A DNA stretch of 64,000 nucleotides from a bacterium (GTDB lineage Bacteria; Vulcanimicrobiota; Xenobia; Xenobiales; JADMJV01), in the NCBI GenBank assembly GCA_030149525.1, contig JASBRJ010000290.1, positions 1-64,000 of the forward strand. The letters run 5' to 3'. Below are positions 1 to 9,430 of the stretch, piece after piece. Numbering within the stretch: the first letter of the stretch is position 1; every line of letters starts with the position of its first letter. The notes under the pieces are model-generated. The model worked only from the letters and a program-made list of their open reading frames with translations, was not told the origin of the DNA and ran no database searches. Position numbers and translations under genes: made by a program.

Positions 1-1020
1 GCCACCGCGATCACCCACGCCGGCGACGGAACAGATCGCCTCTTTGTGGCTGAACTGAGTGGCAAGATCAAGGTCTTTGAGAACAACTCCGCCGTCCAGT
101 CGAGTTCCGTATTCTTGGATCTCTCAAACCGCATCGTGACCGGTGACGGCCGAGGGGTTTTAGGTCTGGCGTTCGATCCCGATTATCAGAACAACGGTTT
201 TTTTTACGTCTACTATAGCGCCACGACCTCAAGCCCCGGCCAACAGTATCGCTCGGTAATTTCTCGCTTTCAGGTCTCTTCCGGGAACTCGAATCTCGCC
301 GACCCTTCAAGCGAACTCGTTCTCCTGACTTTTGACCAGCCTGCCGTTCTTCACGATGGCGGCTGCCTGGCCTTTGGAACCGACGGCATGCTGTACATCT
401 CTTCGGGTGACGGTGGAGAGGGCGCTCCGGCAGCCAATGGGCAATCACTCACGACGTTGTTGGGGAAGATCCTCCGCCTTCGGCCCGATGGTAGTATACC
501 TGCGGACAACCCCTTCGTGGGCGCAGGAGGCGGTGTGCGAGAGGAGATCTGGGCCTACGGGCTTCGCAACCCCTGGCAAATGAGCTTCGACCCCCTCACC
601 GGCACCTTGTGGACAGGTGACGTGGGGGAAAACAGTGTGGAAGAGATCAATCAGATCTCACGAGGAGGCAACTATGGTTGGTCCTTGTTCGAAGGCACGC
701 TGAACTATGACAATCCCGGCAATGTCTCTCTCAGCGCCACCGAACGTCCTTTCTTCACCTATCCTCATAGCCAGGGAAAAAGTATTACAGGTGGTCTGGT
801 GTACCGAGGGAGCGCCCTGCCGTCTGTTTCCGGCGCTTACCTTTACGCAGACTTTATCAGCGGCACTACCTGGGCTTTGTTCTTTGACCGGACTCTCGTC
901 ACTGAGAACAGAGTACTCACCAATATACCTTCGCCTATTGCCTTCGGTCTCGAACCTTCAGGCGAGCCTCTCATATGCTCGTTCAACGGTAAGATCTATC
1001 GTCTTGTTGAGCAAAGATAA
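1..1020 (+). CDS. PQQ-type sugar dehydrogenase-like propeller protein, 5' truncated
   Basis: The reading frame is open from base 1 and starts mid-protein (ATAITHAGDGTDRLFVAE), so the N-terminus and any signal peptide lie outside the window. The family (glucose/sorbosone dehydrogenase, GSDH fold) is a six-bladed propeller that oxidises sugars, usually in the periplasm with PQQ. Family landmarks are visible: the entry motif THAGDG..RLFV, LGLAFDPDY, HDGG.LAFG.DGMLY.S.GDGG, LLGKILR, IWAYGLRNPW and GDVGENSVEEIN. About 340 residues are present against roughly 350-450 for the family, so little is missing. A GTG at 46 is internal, not a start. Whether it binds PQQ or acts only as a propeller cannot be told from this fragment. 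Confidence 0.88.
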   Translation, partial: ATAITHAGDGTDRLFVAELSGKIKVFENNSAVQSSSVFLDLSNRIVTGDGRGVLGLAFDPDYQNNGFFYVYYSATTSSPGQQYRSVISRFQVSSGNSNLADPSSELVLLTFDQPAVLHDGGCLAFGTDGMLYISSGDGGEGAPAANGQSLTTLLGKILRLRPDGSIPADNPFVGAGGGVREEIWAYGLRNPWQMSFDPLTGTLWTGDVGENSVEEINQISRGGNYGWSLFEGTLNYDNPGNVSLSATERPFFTYPHSQGKSITGGLVYRGSALPSVSGAYLYADFISGTTWALFFDRTLVTENRVLTNIPSPIAFGLEPSGEPLICSFNGKIYRLVEQR

Positions 1021-1021
1021 G

Positions 1022-1747
1022 ATGTCGATTCGCCTCCACAACACTGTTTCACAGTTTGAGCAATTGCATGGTCTTCTCACTGCGGCGGCTTTCGGCAACC
1101 GGCAGAACCTTCGGCAAGCTCTAGTGGAGCACGCTCTTGAGGCCCATCATTTTCTCTCCAGCCTGGACCTTGACGGGTTCTTGCACGAGCATTTAGGAAG
1201 CGAACTTGCCGCACTTTTAGCTCAAGAGGGAACGGGGCATCTTCATATCGGTTTCGTCGCGCCCACAGAGTGTACCGTTGAACTTCTGGCCGAAACGGCC
1301 CAAACGGCGGGCTTCAATTCAGCCGTGAGCTCCTTCGCCAGCGAGGTCATGGCCCGAGAGTTAGCTCTGTCGAGTAAGCAGACCGACGTTCCCACCACGA
1401 TCCTCAAAGCGTTCGACCTATCGCTTGCCGAGCGCTCACTCGGCTTGGAGGCGTTCCTCCCCACCACATCCATCACAGAGTCCCAAAATTGGGTCCGCAG
1501 CGGAGTCGGTAGGCACCTGGGCCTGGGCCTCCAATCTCGGAAGGCGGTTTGCAAAGCGCAAGAACTCTGCTCCCAGGCCGGATTCCACCCCCCATCCTTT
1601 TTAAAGGGAAAGCCCGCCATCAACCAGGCAGAAGACATCCTTGTGGTCTATTCCGACGGCCTTCTTGAGGGAAGACCGCTACGACTCGAGTTTTACCATG
1701 CCGCGTCTGAGAGACCGGCTTGGGCCGTTCAAGTTGGTGCTATTTGA
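1022..1747 (+). CDS. hypothetical protein, 241 aa
   Basis: ATG lies two bases after the TAA of the upstream dehydrogenase, so the two are probably co-transcribed and coupled. The frame stays open upstream through the dehydrogenase, but the ATG directly after the stop is the sensible start. The product is soluble-looking, with an alpha-helical N-terminal half rich in Leu, His and Glu and no signal peptide or membrane segment. I recognise no domain. The second half has a cysteine pair (KAVCKAQELCSQAG) and a beta-rich C-terminus ending in AWAVQVGAI. Coding status rests on length, position and composition only. Confidence 0.6.
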   Translation: MSIRLHNTVSQFEQLHGLLTAAAFGNRQNLRQALVEHALEAHHFLSSLDLDGFLHEHLGSELAALLAQEGTGHLHIGFVAPTECTVELLAETAQTAGFNSAVSSFASEVMARELALSSKQTDVPTTILKAFDLSLAERSLGLEAFLPTTSITESQNWVRSGVGRHLGLGLQSRKAVCKAQELCSQAGFHPPSFLKGKPAINQAEDILVVYSDGLLEGRPLRLEFYHAASERPAWAVQVGAI

Positions 1748-1899
1748 ACTTGGGGGGTTGGTTGGTTTCTAGAGCCGGTAGCCTTTCATATGCCACGGCG
1801 CCCCTTGGTTTTTTAAAGAAAAACGAGCTTAGTTGACATCCAAAGGGTAACTATTGGGTGTTCAAGTAGTGTCGAAGTTATCAGCCTCACCATTACCCT

Positions 1900-2793
1900 A
1901 TGCACGAACTCTTCAGCCATAGATTGAATTTTGCCGAACTCCTGCCCTCAGAGGAGGTTGTTGTCACCTGGAACATCACCCGAGGAAATGAGCTGGTTTT
2001 GCTCACGGTGCCGGAGGAGGACTGGAACCGTCCGCCGGAACGGGGAGGACCGTTCTCGCGTACCCGACCCGATAAGCCTTACGACGGGACGCTTTGGCGC
2101 CTTACCGACCAGGGCGTTGTGTATTCTCTTGACATACCCTGCGCCTTGGGAGTTCACATTCAAGGACTACCCGATGGTCGCTTTCTCCTGGTTCGTGCAC
2201 GCTGTCGGAAAGTGGACGACTTGAACGCCGAGGTGATCGGGTTCGCGGGTGAAGTTGAGAGCCGCTTCAAGGTGGGGGATGCGGTGGAGGATGTCCAGGT
2301 CGGTGGCGATGATTCCGTCTGGGTCTCTTACTTCGATGAGGGCACTTTCTATAATGATGGTTGGAAAGAGATATGGACCGGCCTGGCCGAGTTCAATCTT
2401 GAGGGCGAGCTAAAGTATCGGCATCCCTTTGGCATTTGCGATTGCTATTCTCTGAACGTGGGCAAGTCAGATGTTTACGCTTGCTACCATTCAGACTTCC
2501 CCGTACTGAAGTTTTCACTTAAAGACAAGGTAGAAACGCTCTGGCAGAACGATTTCAGAAGGGGTTGTCGTGCTCTAGCGGTTTGGGGAGACACTGCTCT
2601 TCTTGCCGGTGGTTACGCGGATGAGTTTGCTCTGGCAAGCTTAGTAAGCTTGGGAAGAGAAGAAACCTCCTTACTTCAGGAGTTCAGCCTCGAACGTCCT
2701 CAAGAGTTTCGTCTTCTTACAGGGCGAGGTCCCATTCTTCACTACCTCAACTGGAAAGACTGGTGGACCCTCGACATCCGCGAGTTGCTCTAA
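1900..2793 (+). CDS. hypothetical beta-propeller-like protein, 297 aa
   Basis: Starts with ATG and has no signal peptide or membrane segment, so it is probably cytoplasmic. The sequence alternates short beta-strand runs with Gly/Asp turns. The signature VEDVQVGGDDSVWVSYFDEG is the sort of blade motif (query, Asp, W-V-S-Y) seen in uncharacterised propeller proteins. Tryptophans recur at roughly blade spacing. No catalytic residues are recognisable. The gene sits alone between the dehydrogenase pair and PBP1A, with a 150-nt leader containing a TTGACA hexamer (1833-1838) but no convincing -10 at the right distance. Confidence 0.7.
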   Translation: MHELFSHRLNFAELLPSEEVVVTWNITRGNELVLLTVPEEDWNRPPERGGPFSRTRPDKPYDGTLWRLTDQGVVYSLDIPCALGVHIQGLPDGRFLLVRARCRKVDDLNAEVIGFAGEVESRFKVGDAVEDVQVGGDDSVWVSYFDEGTFYNDGWKEIWTGLAEFNLEGELKYRHPFGICDCYSLNVGKSDVYACYHSDFPVLKFSLKDKVETLWQNDFRRGCRALAVWGDTALLAGGYADEFALASLVSLGREETSLLQEFSLERPQEFRLLTGRGPILHYLNWKDWWTLDIRELL

Positions 2794-2810
2794 TTTCTCA
2801 AAGATCGAAA

Positions 2811-2827
2811 ACTTTTCATTGAAAAGT
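2811..2827 (+). other. short perfect hairpin before the PBP1A gene
   Basis: ACTTTTC-ATT-GAAAAGT is a perfect 7-3-7 inverted repeat 18 nt after the preceding stop codon and about 70 nt before the PBP1A start. It lacks a following T-tract, so it is not a textbook terminator. It overlaps a TTGAAA hexamer that could be a -35 element. It could be an operator or an mRNA hairpin; the sequence does not decide. Confidence 0.3.
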
Positions 2828-2896
2828 GGTTAAACATTCCGATAGAGTGGGAAGAGAGTGATAGCTTCGAGGCATTCGGAGCATCGAGGGCGCGGT

Positions 2897-5170
2897 ATGG
2901 CAAATCAAGGTTCAGAACTTAAACGACGACCTCTCTGGGTGAGAGTTGTGCGGCTGTTGGTGAGGTGGGGCTTCGCCCTGACTTTAGCCGGTTTAGTAGT
3001 GGGCGCGGGCCTGTTCTATTATGTCTACAACAAGTACGGGACGAATTTGCCGGATATCTCCATTCTGGAGAATTATCGACCTGCCCAGACCACTCGAATT
3101 CTGGCCTCCGACGGCTCTGTTATCGGAACTCTTTATCAAGAGAACCGGGTGTGGGCCAACTTCGACGAAATGAGCCCATGGGTTGTTCCCGCCCTTCTCG
3201 CCACCGAGGATAGCCGCTATTTCGATCACAAGGGCGTCGATCCCATAGGCATCGCTCGAGTTCTCTACAACACGGCTAGGACAGGGGAGGTTCGCGAAGG
3301 CGCCTCCACCATCACGATGCAGTTGGCCCGAAATGTCTTCCCCCTTTCGGAGGTGGACTGGGAACGCAAGATTCGCGAGATTTTCCTGAGTCTTGAGATC
3401 GACAAGCGCTATAGCAAAGAGAGAATCCTGGAACTCTACCTCAATCAGGTGTACTTCGGTGCCGGTGCCCACGGAATTCACTCGGCGGCACGCGTCTACT
3501 TCAACAAAGGTCCCAAAGACCTCACCCTTTCTGAAGCGGCTCTGATCGCCGGTTTGATTCAGGCGCCCTCGCGATTTTCGCCCATCGATCATCCTGAAAG
3601 AGCGTTCGTACGGCAGGATGAAGTTCTCGACAGAATGCTGGCGGTCGGTTCCATTACCCAGAAGCAGTTGGAAGAAGCCAAAGAAGAGCGAAAGAACTGG
3701 AAGTTCGATCGGGCGGCTGAAAAGCGAAGCCTGGAGACAGACAAGTATCCCTACTTCACCTCTTACGTCATTCAAGAGTTGGTGGCTCGCTATTCGGAAG
3801 ATGAATTATACCGGGGTGGGCTCACCATTGTGACGACTTTGGATCCGGCTCTTCAGCGGGAAGCTCAGAACGTTCTCACCGAGGAGGTGAACGCTCTGGC
3901 CTGGGAACTCAACGTGGATTCAGGAGCTCTGGTCTTGCTGGAAAATGAAACCGGCTACATCAAGACTATGGTGGGCGGTCTGGGCTGGTCGGCAAAAAAT
4001 CAATTCAATCGTGCTTATCAAACCCGACGCCAGCCTGGTTCGTCCTTCAAGCCCGCCACTTATGGAGCCGCTCTAGAAGCGGGGTTCACTCCTGATTCCA
4101 AGATCAACGACTCTCCTGTGACCTATCAAGACGGTAGTGCCGGAGGTTGGTCCCCCAAGAACTCCGATGGGAAGTTTCTGGGAGTGATCACTTTACGCCA
4201 GGCTTTACGCGGTTCTCGCAACGTCCCTGCGGTGAAGATTCTTGACGGCGTGGGGGTAGAGAAAGTGATCGATTTGGGATACCGCATGGGTATCCGCGCT
4301 CCTATTCCGGCCAATCTCTCCATCGCCCTTGGCGCCATCGACGCAAGCCCCCTGGAAATGGCCGAGTTTTACTCTGTTATCATCAACCGCGGTATTCGAA
4401 TCACACCGACAGCGGTGAAGATGGTGAAGGGTCCCAACGGCGAAATCTTAGAGGACCGCCGAAGAGTGAAGGGTCGACGAGTTCTCAAAGAGTCCACCGC
4501 GCTCGGTCTCATCTCCATGATGACCGATGTGGTTCAAGCCGGAACCGGGACCAACGCTCAGGTAAGCGGTTGGCCTATCGCCGGTAAGACAGGAACCACC
4601 GACAGCTTTCGAGATGCCTGGTTCTGTGGATACAGCCCCTACTACACTCTCACAGTGTGGGTTGGAAACGATGACAACACTCCCATGTATCGCTCTTACG
4701 GGGGGGATCTTCCGGCCACCGTTTTCCGACGCGTGATGACCTTCGCCTTGAGGGATAAGAAGCTCAAGGCATTCCCTCAGTATGAACCACAGAAAGATGC
4801 ACCGGACCTCCTAAAAGAGGGGGAAGCCAAGCCCACTCCTTCGGCAAGTCCCACAGGGGCTGTGAACCCGGAAGATGTTGAGTTGGTGGAGACGGTCCAA
4901 CCTGAGGGCTCCCCCTCACCTGACTGGCAACCGCCCGCCGGAAAGAGCTATCTTTTGCCCAATACCCTGGAGCCCGCGGCCGGCTCTCAAGGGGGAGACA
5001 CCAACGGTCAATTTGAGCCGGACCCCATCATCACCCCGGCACCGCTTCCCGATGATTTCTCTTCTGAAGGGGGAAATCGCTCGAGTGGTATTCAATCTCA
5101 TGTTGAAGAACATTCAGAGGCGCCTCCGGCTCGCGAAGTGGAAATTAGGGTGCCTCCAGAGATGGAGTAG
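2897..5170 (+). CDS. penicillin-binding protein 1A (bifunctional transglycosylase/transpeptidase)
   Basis: Polymerises lipid II into glycan strands (GT51 domain) and cross-links the peptides (transpeptidase), anchored in the inner membrane. One N-terminal membrane helix lies at about residues 20-43. The GT51 motifs are ATEDSRYFDHKGVD with its catalytic Glu, GASTITMQLARN, and ELYLNQVYFGAGAHG. Transpeptidase motifs are SSFKPATY (SxxK), SRN and KTGTTDSFRDAWF. A Pro/Ser/Glu-rich tail of over 100 residues with no recognised domain follows the transpeptidase domain. ATG 2897 has GAGGG six bases upstream. An in-frame GTG at 2858 with GGGAAGA upstream would add 13 residues. It abuts murB with no gap. 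Confidence 0.95.
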   Translation: MANQGSELKRRPLWVRVVRLLVRWGFALTLAGLVVGAGLFYYVYNKYGTNLPDISILENYRPAQTTRILASDGSVIGTLYQENRVWANFDEMSPWVVPALLATEDSRYFDHKGVDPIGIARVLYNTARTGEVREGASTITMQLARNVFPLSEVDWERKIREIFLSLEIDKRYSKERILELYLNQVYFGAGAHGIHSAARVYFNKGPKDLTLSEAALIAGLIQAPSRFSPIDHPERAFVRQDEVLDRMLAVGSITQKQLEEAKEERKNWKFDRAAEKRSLETDKYPYFTSYVIQELVARYSEDELYRGGLTIVTTLDPALQREAQNVLTEEVNALAWELNVDSGALVLLENETGYIKTMVGGLGWSAKNQFNRAYQTRRQPGSSFKPATYGAALEAGFTPDSKINDSPVTYQDGSAGGWSPKNSDGKFLGVITLRQALRGSRNVPAVKILDGVGVEKVIDLGYRMGIRAPIPANLSIALGAIDASPLEMAEFYSVIINRGIRITPTAVKMVKGPNGEILEDRRRVKGRRVLKESTALGLISMMTDVVQAGTGTNAQVSGWPIAGKTGTTDSFRDAWFCGYSPYYTLTVWVGNDDNTPMYRSYGGDLPATVFRRVMTFALRDKKLKAFPQYEPQKDAPDLLKEGEAKPTPSASPTGAVNPEDVELVETVQPEGSPSPDWQPPAGKSYLLPNTLEPAAGSQGGDTNGQFEPDPIITPAPLPDDFSSEGGNRSSGIQSHVEEHSEAPPAREVEIRVPPEME

Positions 5171-6238
5171 ATGGATACTCTGATTGCCACTGAAAAGATG
5201 GTGCCTCTGGCGCCTTTTACCACACTCGACCTGGGCGGCGACGCCCAACATATGATTCGAATTAAGAATTACCAGGACGCGGTGGATGCCGTGGGTTGGT
5301 GGAAGAGTCAAGCCCAACCCATGCCTTTATTGGCTCTCGGTGGAGGCAGTAACCTTCTCGTCTCCGATACCGGATTTCGTGGTCTTGTTGTGAAGATGGA
5401 AAATGCCGATATTCAGGTTCTTGAAGAGAGCGACGGTACGGTTCTGGTGGAAGCCGGCGCCGGGGCTGTTTGGGATCGGTTTGTGGCCTACACGGTGGAG
5501 CGCGGCTGGGCCGGGGTGGAGTGCTTGTCGGGTATTCCCGGTTGTGTGGGGGGCGCTCCGGTTCAGAATATCGGAGCCTACGGTCAGGAAGTTGCAGAGA
5601 CCATCGAATGGGTGAAAGGGATCGATCTTCATACCGCTGAGGCGTTCCAGTTCACGGCTATCGAGTGTGAGTTCGCCTATCGCGACAGCTTCTTCAAGAA
5701 ATCCGTGGACAGACGGTATCTCATCACCTCGGTGGCGTTCCGATTGCGCCCCGGCGGGGAGCCCACCATTCGTTATCACGACTTACAGAACAGATGTCAG
5801 GAAGAGGAAGCTCACACCTTGATGGATGTGAGAGAGTTGGTTCTTGAGATTCGTCGGTCAAAGTCCATGGTTTATGACAAGAGTGATCCCAATCATCGCT
5901 CGGCCGGCTCTTTCTTCACTAATCCCATTGTTGACGAGGCCACAGCCGATCGCATCGAAGCAAGCCTCAAGCCTGGTGTTCGTTTTCCCCGTTTTGAGGT
6001 GGAGGGCGGAATCAAGCTGTCGGCAGCTTGGCTTATCGACAATGCAGGGCTGAAGAAAGGCTTCAAGATGAGCCCCGAGGCAAAAGTCGGACTCTCCACA
6101 AATCATGTGCTGGCCCTCACCAACCGCGGAGGAGCCAAGGCAGAAGAGCTTTTGGAGCTTTGCCGCCATGTACAGCAGGTGGTTAAGGCGGCCTTCGGAG
6201 TGGAATTGGAACCGGAGCCTGTTTTTGTAGGGTTTTGA
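5171..6238 (+). CDS. murB: UDP-N-acetylenolpyruvoylglucosamine reductase MurB
   Basis: The FAD enzyme that reduces UDP-GlcNAc-enolpyruvate to UDP-MurNAc with NADPH, the second committed step of peptidoglycan precursor synthesis. Seen here: FAD-binding segment LALGGGSNLLVSD, SGIPGCVGGAPVQNIGAYGQE, the FAYRDSFFK segment, the catalytic-Ser region NHRSAGSFFTNP and the C-terminal Glu in EPEPVFVGF. Length (355 aa) and the YRDSFFK insertion fit the longer type I (E. coli-like) form. The ATG follows the PBP1A TAG without a single base between, so translation is probably coupled; a precursor enzyme and a polymerase are thus co-expressed. Confidence 0.96.
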   Translation: MDTLIATEKMVPLAPFTTLDLGGDAQHMIRIKNYQDAVDAVGWWKSQAQPMPLLALGGGSNLLVSDTGFRGLVVKMENADIQVLEESDGTVLVEAGAGAVWDRFVAYTVERGWAGVECLSGIPGCVGGAPVQNIGAYGQEVAETIEWVKGIDLHTAEAFQFTAIECEFAYRDSFFKKSVDRRYLITSVAFRLRPGGEPTIRYHDLQNRCQEEEAHTLMDVRELVLEIRRSKSMVYDKSDPNHRSAGSFFTNPIVDEATADRIEASLKPGVRFPRFEVEGGIKLSAAWLIDNAGLKKGFKMSPEAKVGLSTNHVLALTNRGGAKAEELLELCRHVQQVVKAAFGVELEPEPVFVGF

Positions 6239-6262
6239 AGTCGGTGGTATACTGAGAGCGTT

Positions 6263-6826
6263 GTGACCGTCTCTACAGATAAAGTTTGGACCTACGAGGA
6301 GTATCGAGACCTTCCCGACGATGGAATTCGTTACGAAGTGCTTGGAGGAAAGCTTTTTATGACACCGGCCCCGACGTCCTATCATCAAACGCTTTCGCGT
6401 CGTCTTCAATTTCTGTTCTATCAACTCGAATTACAGGAGAAGGGACTCATCTTCGATGCTCCCATTGATCTTCTGATTCCAGGTGCCCAACCGGCTCAAC
6501 CGGACCTCGTCTACTTGAAGCCGGGCCAGGAACAACTGGTCACCCGGCGTGGCATCGAAGGGGTCCCGGAGATGATAGTAGAGATACTCTCTCCCTCCAC
6601 TGCAACCGTCGATCGGACCCTCAAGCTGCACCTTTATGAGAAGTGTGGTGTGAATCGCTACGCTATTCTCGACCCGTCGGCGAGAGTTCTGGAAATTTTT
6701 CGCCTGGATAGTTCGAGCTATCGCCTGGAAGCGAGCCTGGGCCCGGAGGATGAGTTCACCCTTGGGGAATACCCGGTTACCATAAAGATGAGAGAACTCT
6801 TCAAAGGTCTACCCGAGGAACTCTAG
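6263..6826 (+). CDS. Uma2 family endonuclease (DUF820), 187 aa
   Basis: A PD-(D/E)xK-fold protein of the Uma2 family, abundant in cyanobacteria and other environmental bacteria, presumed to be a restriction-like nuclease of unknown biological role. Visible landmarks: TYEEYRDLPDDGIRYEVLGG, SYHQTLSRRLQF, QPDLVYL (catalytic Asp), the EMIVEILSPS strand (E-x-L-S-x-S) and the conserved lysine in DRTLKLHLYEKCGVNRYAILDP. The start is GTG at 6263, 24 nt after murB, with a weak ribosome site. Such genes are often scattered as paralogues; this is the only copy in the window. Confidence 0.88.
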   Translation: MTVSTDKVWTYEEYRDLPDDGIRYEVLGGKLFMTPAPTSYHQTLSRRLQFLFYQLELQEKGLIFDAPIDLLIPGAQPAQPDLVYLKPGQEQLVTRRGIEGVPEMIVEILSPSTATVDRTLKLHLYEKCGVNRYAILDPSARVLEIFRLDSSSYRLEASLGPEDEFTLGEYPVTIKMRELFKGLPEEL

Positions 6827-6850
6827 CCCCCTTTGTAATACCCCTTGGGT

Positions 6851-8056
6851 ATGTCCAATTTACTTGAGCGCTTTTGCCGCTACGTCAAAGTCGAAACCAC
6901 TGCCGACGAAAACAGCACCACTTATCCCAGTACTCCCGGTCAACGGGAGCTAGGCGCCCTTCTGGCGGCCGAACTCAAGGAGATGGGTCTTGAAGCTCAC
7001 CAGGATGAGCACGCTGTCGTTATCGCGACTCTTCCCGGAAACGTAGAAGGCGCTCCAACCATTGCGTGGTTGGCTCATGTGGACACCTCGCCCGAGGCGC
7101 CGGGGAAAGGTGTGAACCCCCAGGTGGTGGAGTACAAGGGGGGAGATTTGACCCTCAAGAGTGGGCTTGTTATTCCCGGTGAGGATCTGGACGGATACGC
7201 TGGAAAGACTCTGGTGACAACCGACGGAACCACGCTCCTCGGGGCCGACGATAAGTCGGGGGTCGCCGTGATTATGACGGCCGTAGAGAGGCTTCTGGCC
7301 GACCCGGACCGACCTCGTTGTCCCGTGCGGGTGATCTTCACCTGTGATGAAGAGATCGGCCGTGGCACCGATAAATTGGACATTGAGGCCATCGACGCGG
7401 TCTGCGCCTATACCCTCGACGGTGAGAGTGAAGGGTTGATCGAGAACGAGACCTTCTCGGCCGATGTGGCTGTGGTCAAGGTGAAAGGGCGCAACATCCA
7501 TCCCGGCCTGGCTTATGGGAAGATGGTCAACGCGATTCGCGGAGCGGCCAAGTTTTTGGAACAGCTTCCACCTCAACTCTCACCCGAGTGCACCAAAGAC
7601 AAAGAAGCGTTTCTCCACCCGTATGTTCTGGAAGGTGGCGTGGCGGAGGTGGGTCTTCGAATTCTTCTGCGAAGCTTCCACACGCCTGAGTTGAAGGAGT
7701 TGGCGGACGTTCTCCACGCCGCCGCCGAGACCACCATGAAAGAGATTGTGGGAGTGACAGTTGAGGTGAACATTCAAGAACAGTATCGCAACATGGCGGA
7801 GTATCTGGCCAAAGAGCCCAGGGCCGTGGCGCTCGCTGAGAAAGCCTATCAAAAGGTAGGGATGGAGCCTGTTTTTAAGTCGATTCGTGGGGGGACCGAC
7901 GGTAGTCGCCTGAGTGAGTTGGGACTACCCACACCGAACCTTTCCACCGGCATGCATAACTTTCACTGTGAGGCGGAGTTTGCGTGTTTGGATGAGATGG
8001 AGACGGCGGTTTCCGTGTTGTTGGAGCTTGTCACTCTTTGGAGCGCTGAACGTTAA
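6851..8056 (+). CDS. pepT: tripeptidase T (peptidase M20B)
   Basis: A cytoplasmic zinc aminotripeptidase that releases the N-terminal residue of tripeptides. M20 metal ligands and catalytic residues are in place: WLAHVDTSPE (His, Asp), LLGADDKSG (bridging Asp), FTCDEEIGRG (catalytic Glu and ligand), YTLDGESEG and the terminal LSTGMHNFHCEAEF (His). The swapped dimerisation domain carries VKVKGRNIHPGLAYGK. At 401 aa it has family length. An in-frame TTG at 6845 would add two residues; ATG 6851 is preferred. It ends 11 nt from the convergent kinase gene. Confidence 0.95.
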   Translation: MSNLLERFCRYVKVETTADENSTTYPSTPGQRELGALLAAELKEMGLEAHQDEHAVVIATLPGNVEGAPTIAWLAHVDTSPEAPGKGVNPQVVEYKGGDLTLKSGLVIPGEDLDGYAGKTLVTTDGTTLLGADDKSGVAVIMTAVERLLADPDRPRCPVRVIFTCDEEIGRGTDKLDIEAIDAVCAYTLDGESEGLIENETFSADVAVVKVKGRNIHPGLAYGKMVNAIRGAAKFLEQLPPQLSPECTKDKEAFLHPYVLEGGVAEVGLRILLRSFHTPELKELADVLHAAAETTMKEIVGVTVEVNIQEQYRNMAEYLAKEPRAVALAEKAYQKVGMEPVFKSIRGGTDGSRLSELGLPTPNLSTGMHNFHCEAEFACLDEMETAVSVLLELVTLWSAER

Positions 8057-8066
8057 TCTCTTTGCG

Positions 8067-8909
8067 TTACAGATATTGATCGAGGGCTCGATTCACCGAG
8101 GAGACGTAGCCTCCGCCGAACAGGACGACATGGACTAAGAGAGGATAGAGTTGGTAAAGTTTGACCCTGTCCTGATGGCCACTCTCTAGCGGATAGGCGT
8201 GGTGATAGCTTTCGAAAACCTCATTTGAGAAACCGCCGAAGAGGCGCATCATGGCGAGGTCCACTTCTCGGTGGCCCACGTACGCGGCGGGGTCGATAAG
8301 ACAGGGTTCTCCATTCGGTCCGGTATGGAGATTGCCGCCCCAGAGATCACCGTGAAGGCGAGAGTAAGGTTCCTCAGGGATGATTTCAGGGAGTTTTTGA
8401 AACAGCTTTTCGAACTTTTGCTCCCAGTTTTGCGGGGCGATTCCGGATTGGACGGCTTCCAGAACACGGGGGCGCAGCCGTTGTTCTGCATAGAACTCGG
8501 GCCAACTGCTCCGGGGCTGATTGGGCTGGGGGAGGGGACCGATAAAATTGTCGTGGTCTAAGCCAGGCTCGGGAGCCGAGGCTTTGTGCATTTTCGCCAG
8601 ACCTTCTCCGAGCTTTTGGTCGAAGTCTTTTGTTCGGGGTCCCGGTTCTAAGAGTTCTAGAGCTAGAAAGGTCGGTTCGGCGGCTACGACTTCAGGCAAT
8701 CGAAGGCTGTCTGTCTCGGCCAACCATTTCAGGCCTCGTCCTTCAGCAGGAAACATCTCTGCCGGAGCGTTGGGCCGGGTTTTGACGAAGAGGCGATCTC
8801 CGTTGTCCAGGGTGATGAGATAAGCTTGGCAGATATCGCCGCCTGAGATCGGTTTTGAGGAGGAAAGCCTCTGGCCCAGGGCTTGCTCAATATCGGCTTG
8901 AGGAAGCAT
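8067..8909 (-). CDS. fructosamine/ketosamine-3-kinase family protein, 280 aa
   Basis: An aminoglycoside-phosphotransferase-fold small-molecule kinase of the FN3K family, whose members phosphorylate sugar-lysine adducts (deglycation) or related ketosamines. Seen: the N-terminal GGDICQAYLI glycine strand, FVKTR with the ATP lysine, the catalytic loop LHGDLWGGNLHTG, DPAAYVGHREVDLAMM (DFG equivalent), and the family C-terminus YQLYPLLVHVVLFGGGY. The ATG (8909-8907) overlaps the TAA of the upstream phosphatase gene by one base (TAATG), so an upstream in-frame start at 8966 is unlikely. Pairing with a low-molecular-weight phosphatase is common for bacterial FN3K homologues. Confidence 0.9.
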   Translation of the reverse strand: MLPQADIEQALGQRLSSSKPISGGDICQAYLITLDNGDRLFVKTRPNAPAEMFPAEGRGLKWLAETDSLRLPEVVAAEPTFLALELLEPGPRTKDFDQKLGEGLAKMHKASAPEPGLDHDNFIGPLPQPNQPRSSWPEFYAEQRLRPRVLEAVQSGIAPQNWEQKFEKLFQKLPEIIPEEPYSRLHGDLWGGNLHTGPNGEPCLIDPAAYVGHREVDLAMMRLFGGFSNEVFESYHHAYPLESGHQDRVKLYQLYPLLVHVVLFGGGYVSSVNRALDQYL

Positions 8910-9385
8910 TAGAGGTTGTGTTCTTGGACGATGTGATCGAGGAGTTGTTGGCAGGCCGATTCGCACATGTCGAGCACCGTCTCAAAGCCCTGGTCGCCGC
9001 CGTAATAGGGGTCCGGAACACTGGTCCCCGGGGGATTGCTGGGGTCGAAATCGAGAAACATGTGGAGTTTGTCCTCGTTGTGCAGACCGGCCAGGGATTT
9101 TAGGTTGGAATAGTTGCTACGGTCGCAGGCCAGCACATAATCGAACTCTTCGAAGTCTTCAGCTTGAAACTGACGAGCCCGACTGGGCAGATGAATACCG
9201 CGACGCTTGGCAGCAGCGGCTGAACGGGAGTCGGCCGGTTCGCCGATATGGTAGGAGGCCGTGCCCGCGCTGTCCACACGAATCTGATCTTCCAAACCGC
9301 GTTCTTTAATCAGGTGGAGCATCACACCCTCGGCGGTAGGAGAGCGGCAAATGTTGCCCAGGCATACAAAACAAAGTGAAATCAT
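8909..9385 (-). CDS. low-molecular-weight protein tyrosine phosphatase, 158 aa
   Basis: A cytoplasmic Cys-dependent phosphatase of the LMW-PTP family. The P-loop is at the very N-terminus, VCLGNICRSPTAEG, with nucleophile Cys8 and Arg14 in the CX5RS arrangement. The general acid is in VPDPYYGGDQGFETV. The length is typical. It is followed, with a one-base overlap, by the ketosamine kinase. In proteobacterial and cyanobacterial genomes this pairing has suggested a joint role on phosphorylated glycation products rather than on protein tyrosine; that role is inferred, not shown here. The upstream spacer is filled by the 63-bp tandem repeat. Confidence 0.93.
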   Translation of the reverse strand: MISLCFVCLGNICRSPTAEGVMLHLIKERGLEDQIRVDSAGTASYHIGEPADSRSAAAAKRRGIHLPSRARQFQAEDFEEFDYVLACDRSNYSNLKSLAGLHNEDKLHMFLDFDPSNPPGTSVPDPYYGGDQGFETVLDMCESACQQLLDHIVQEHNL

Positions 9386-9430
9386 ACTGTAAGCATATGT
9401 GGAAGGTGATGGGGGTCCTGCAGGTGGGGT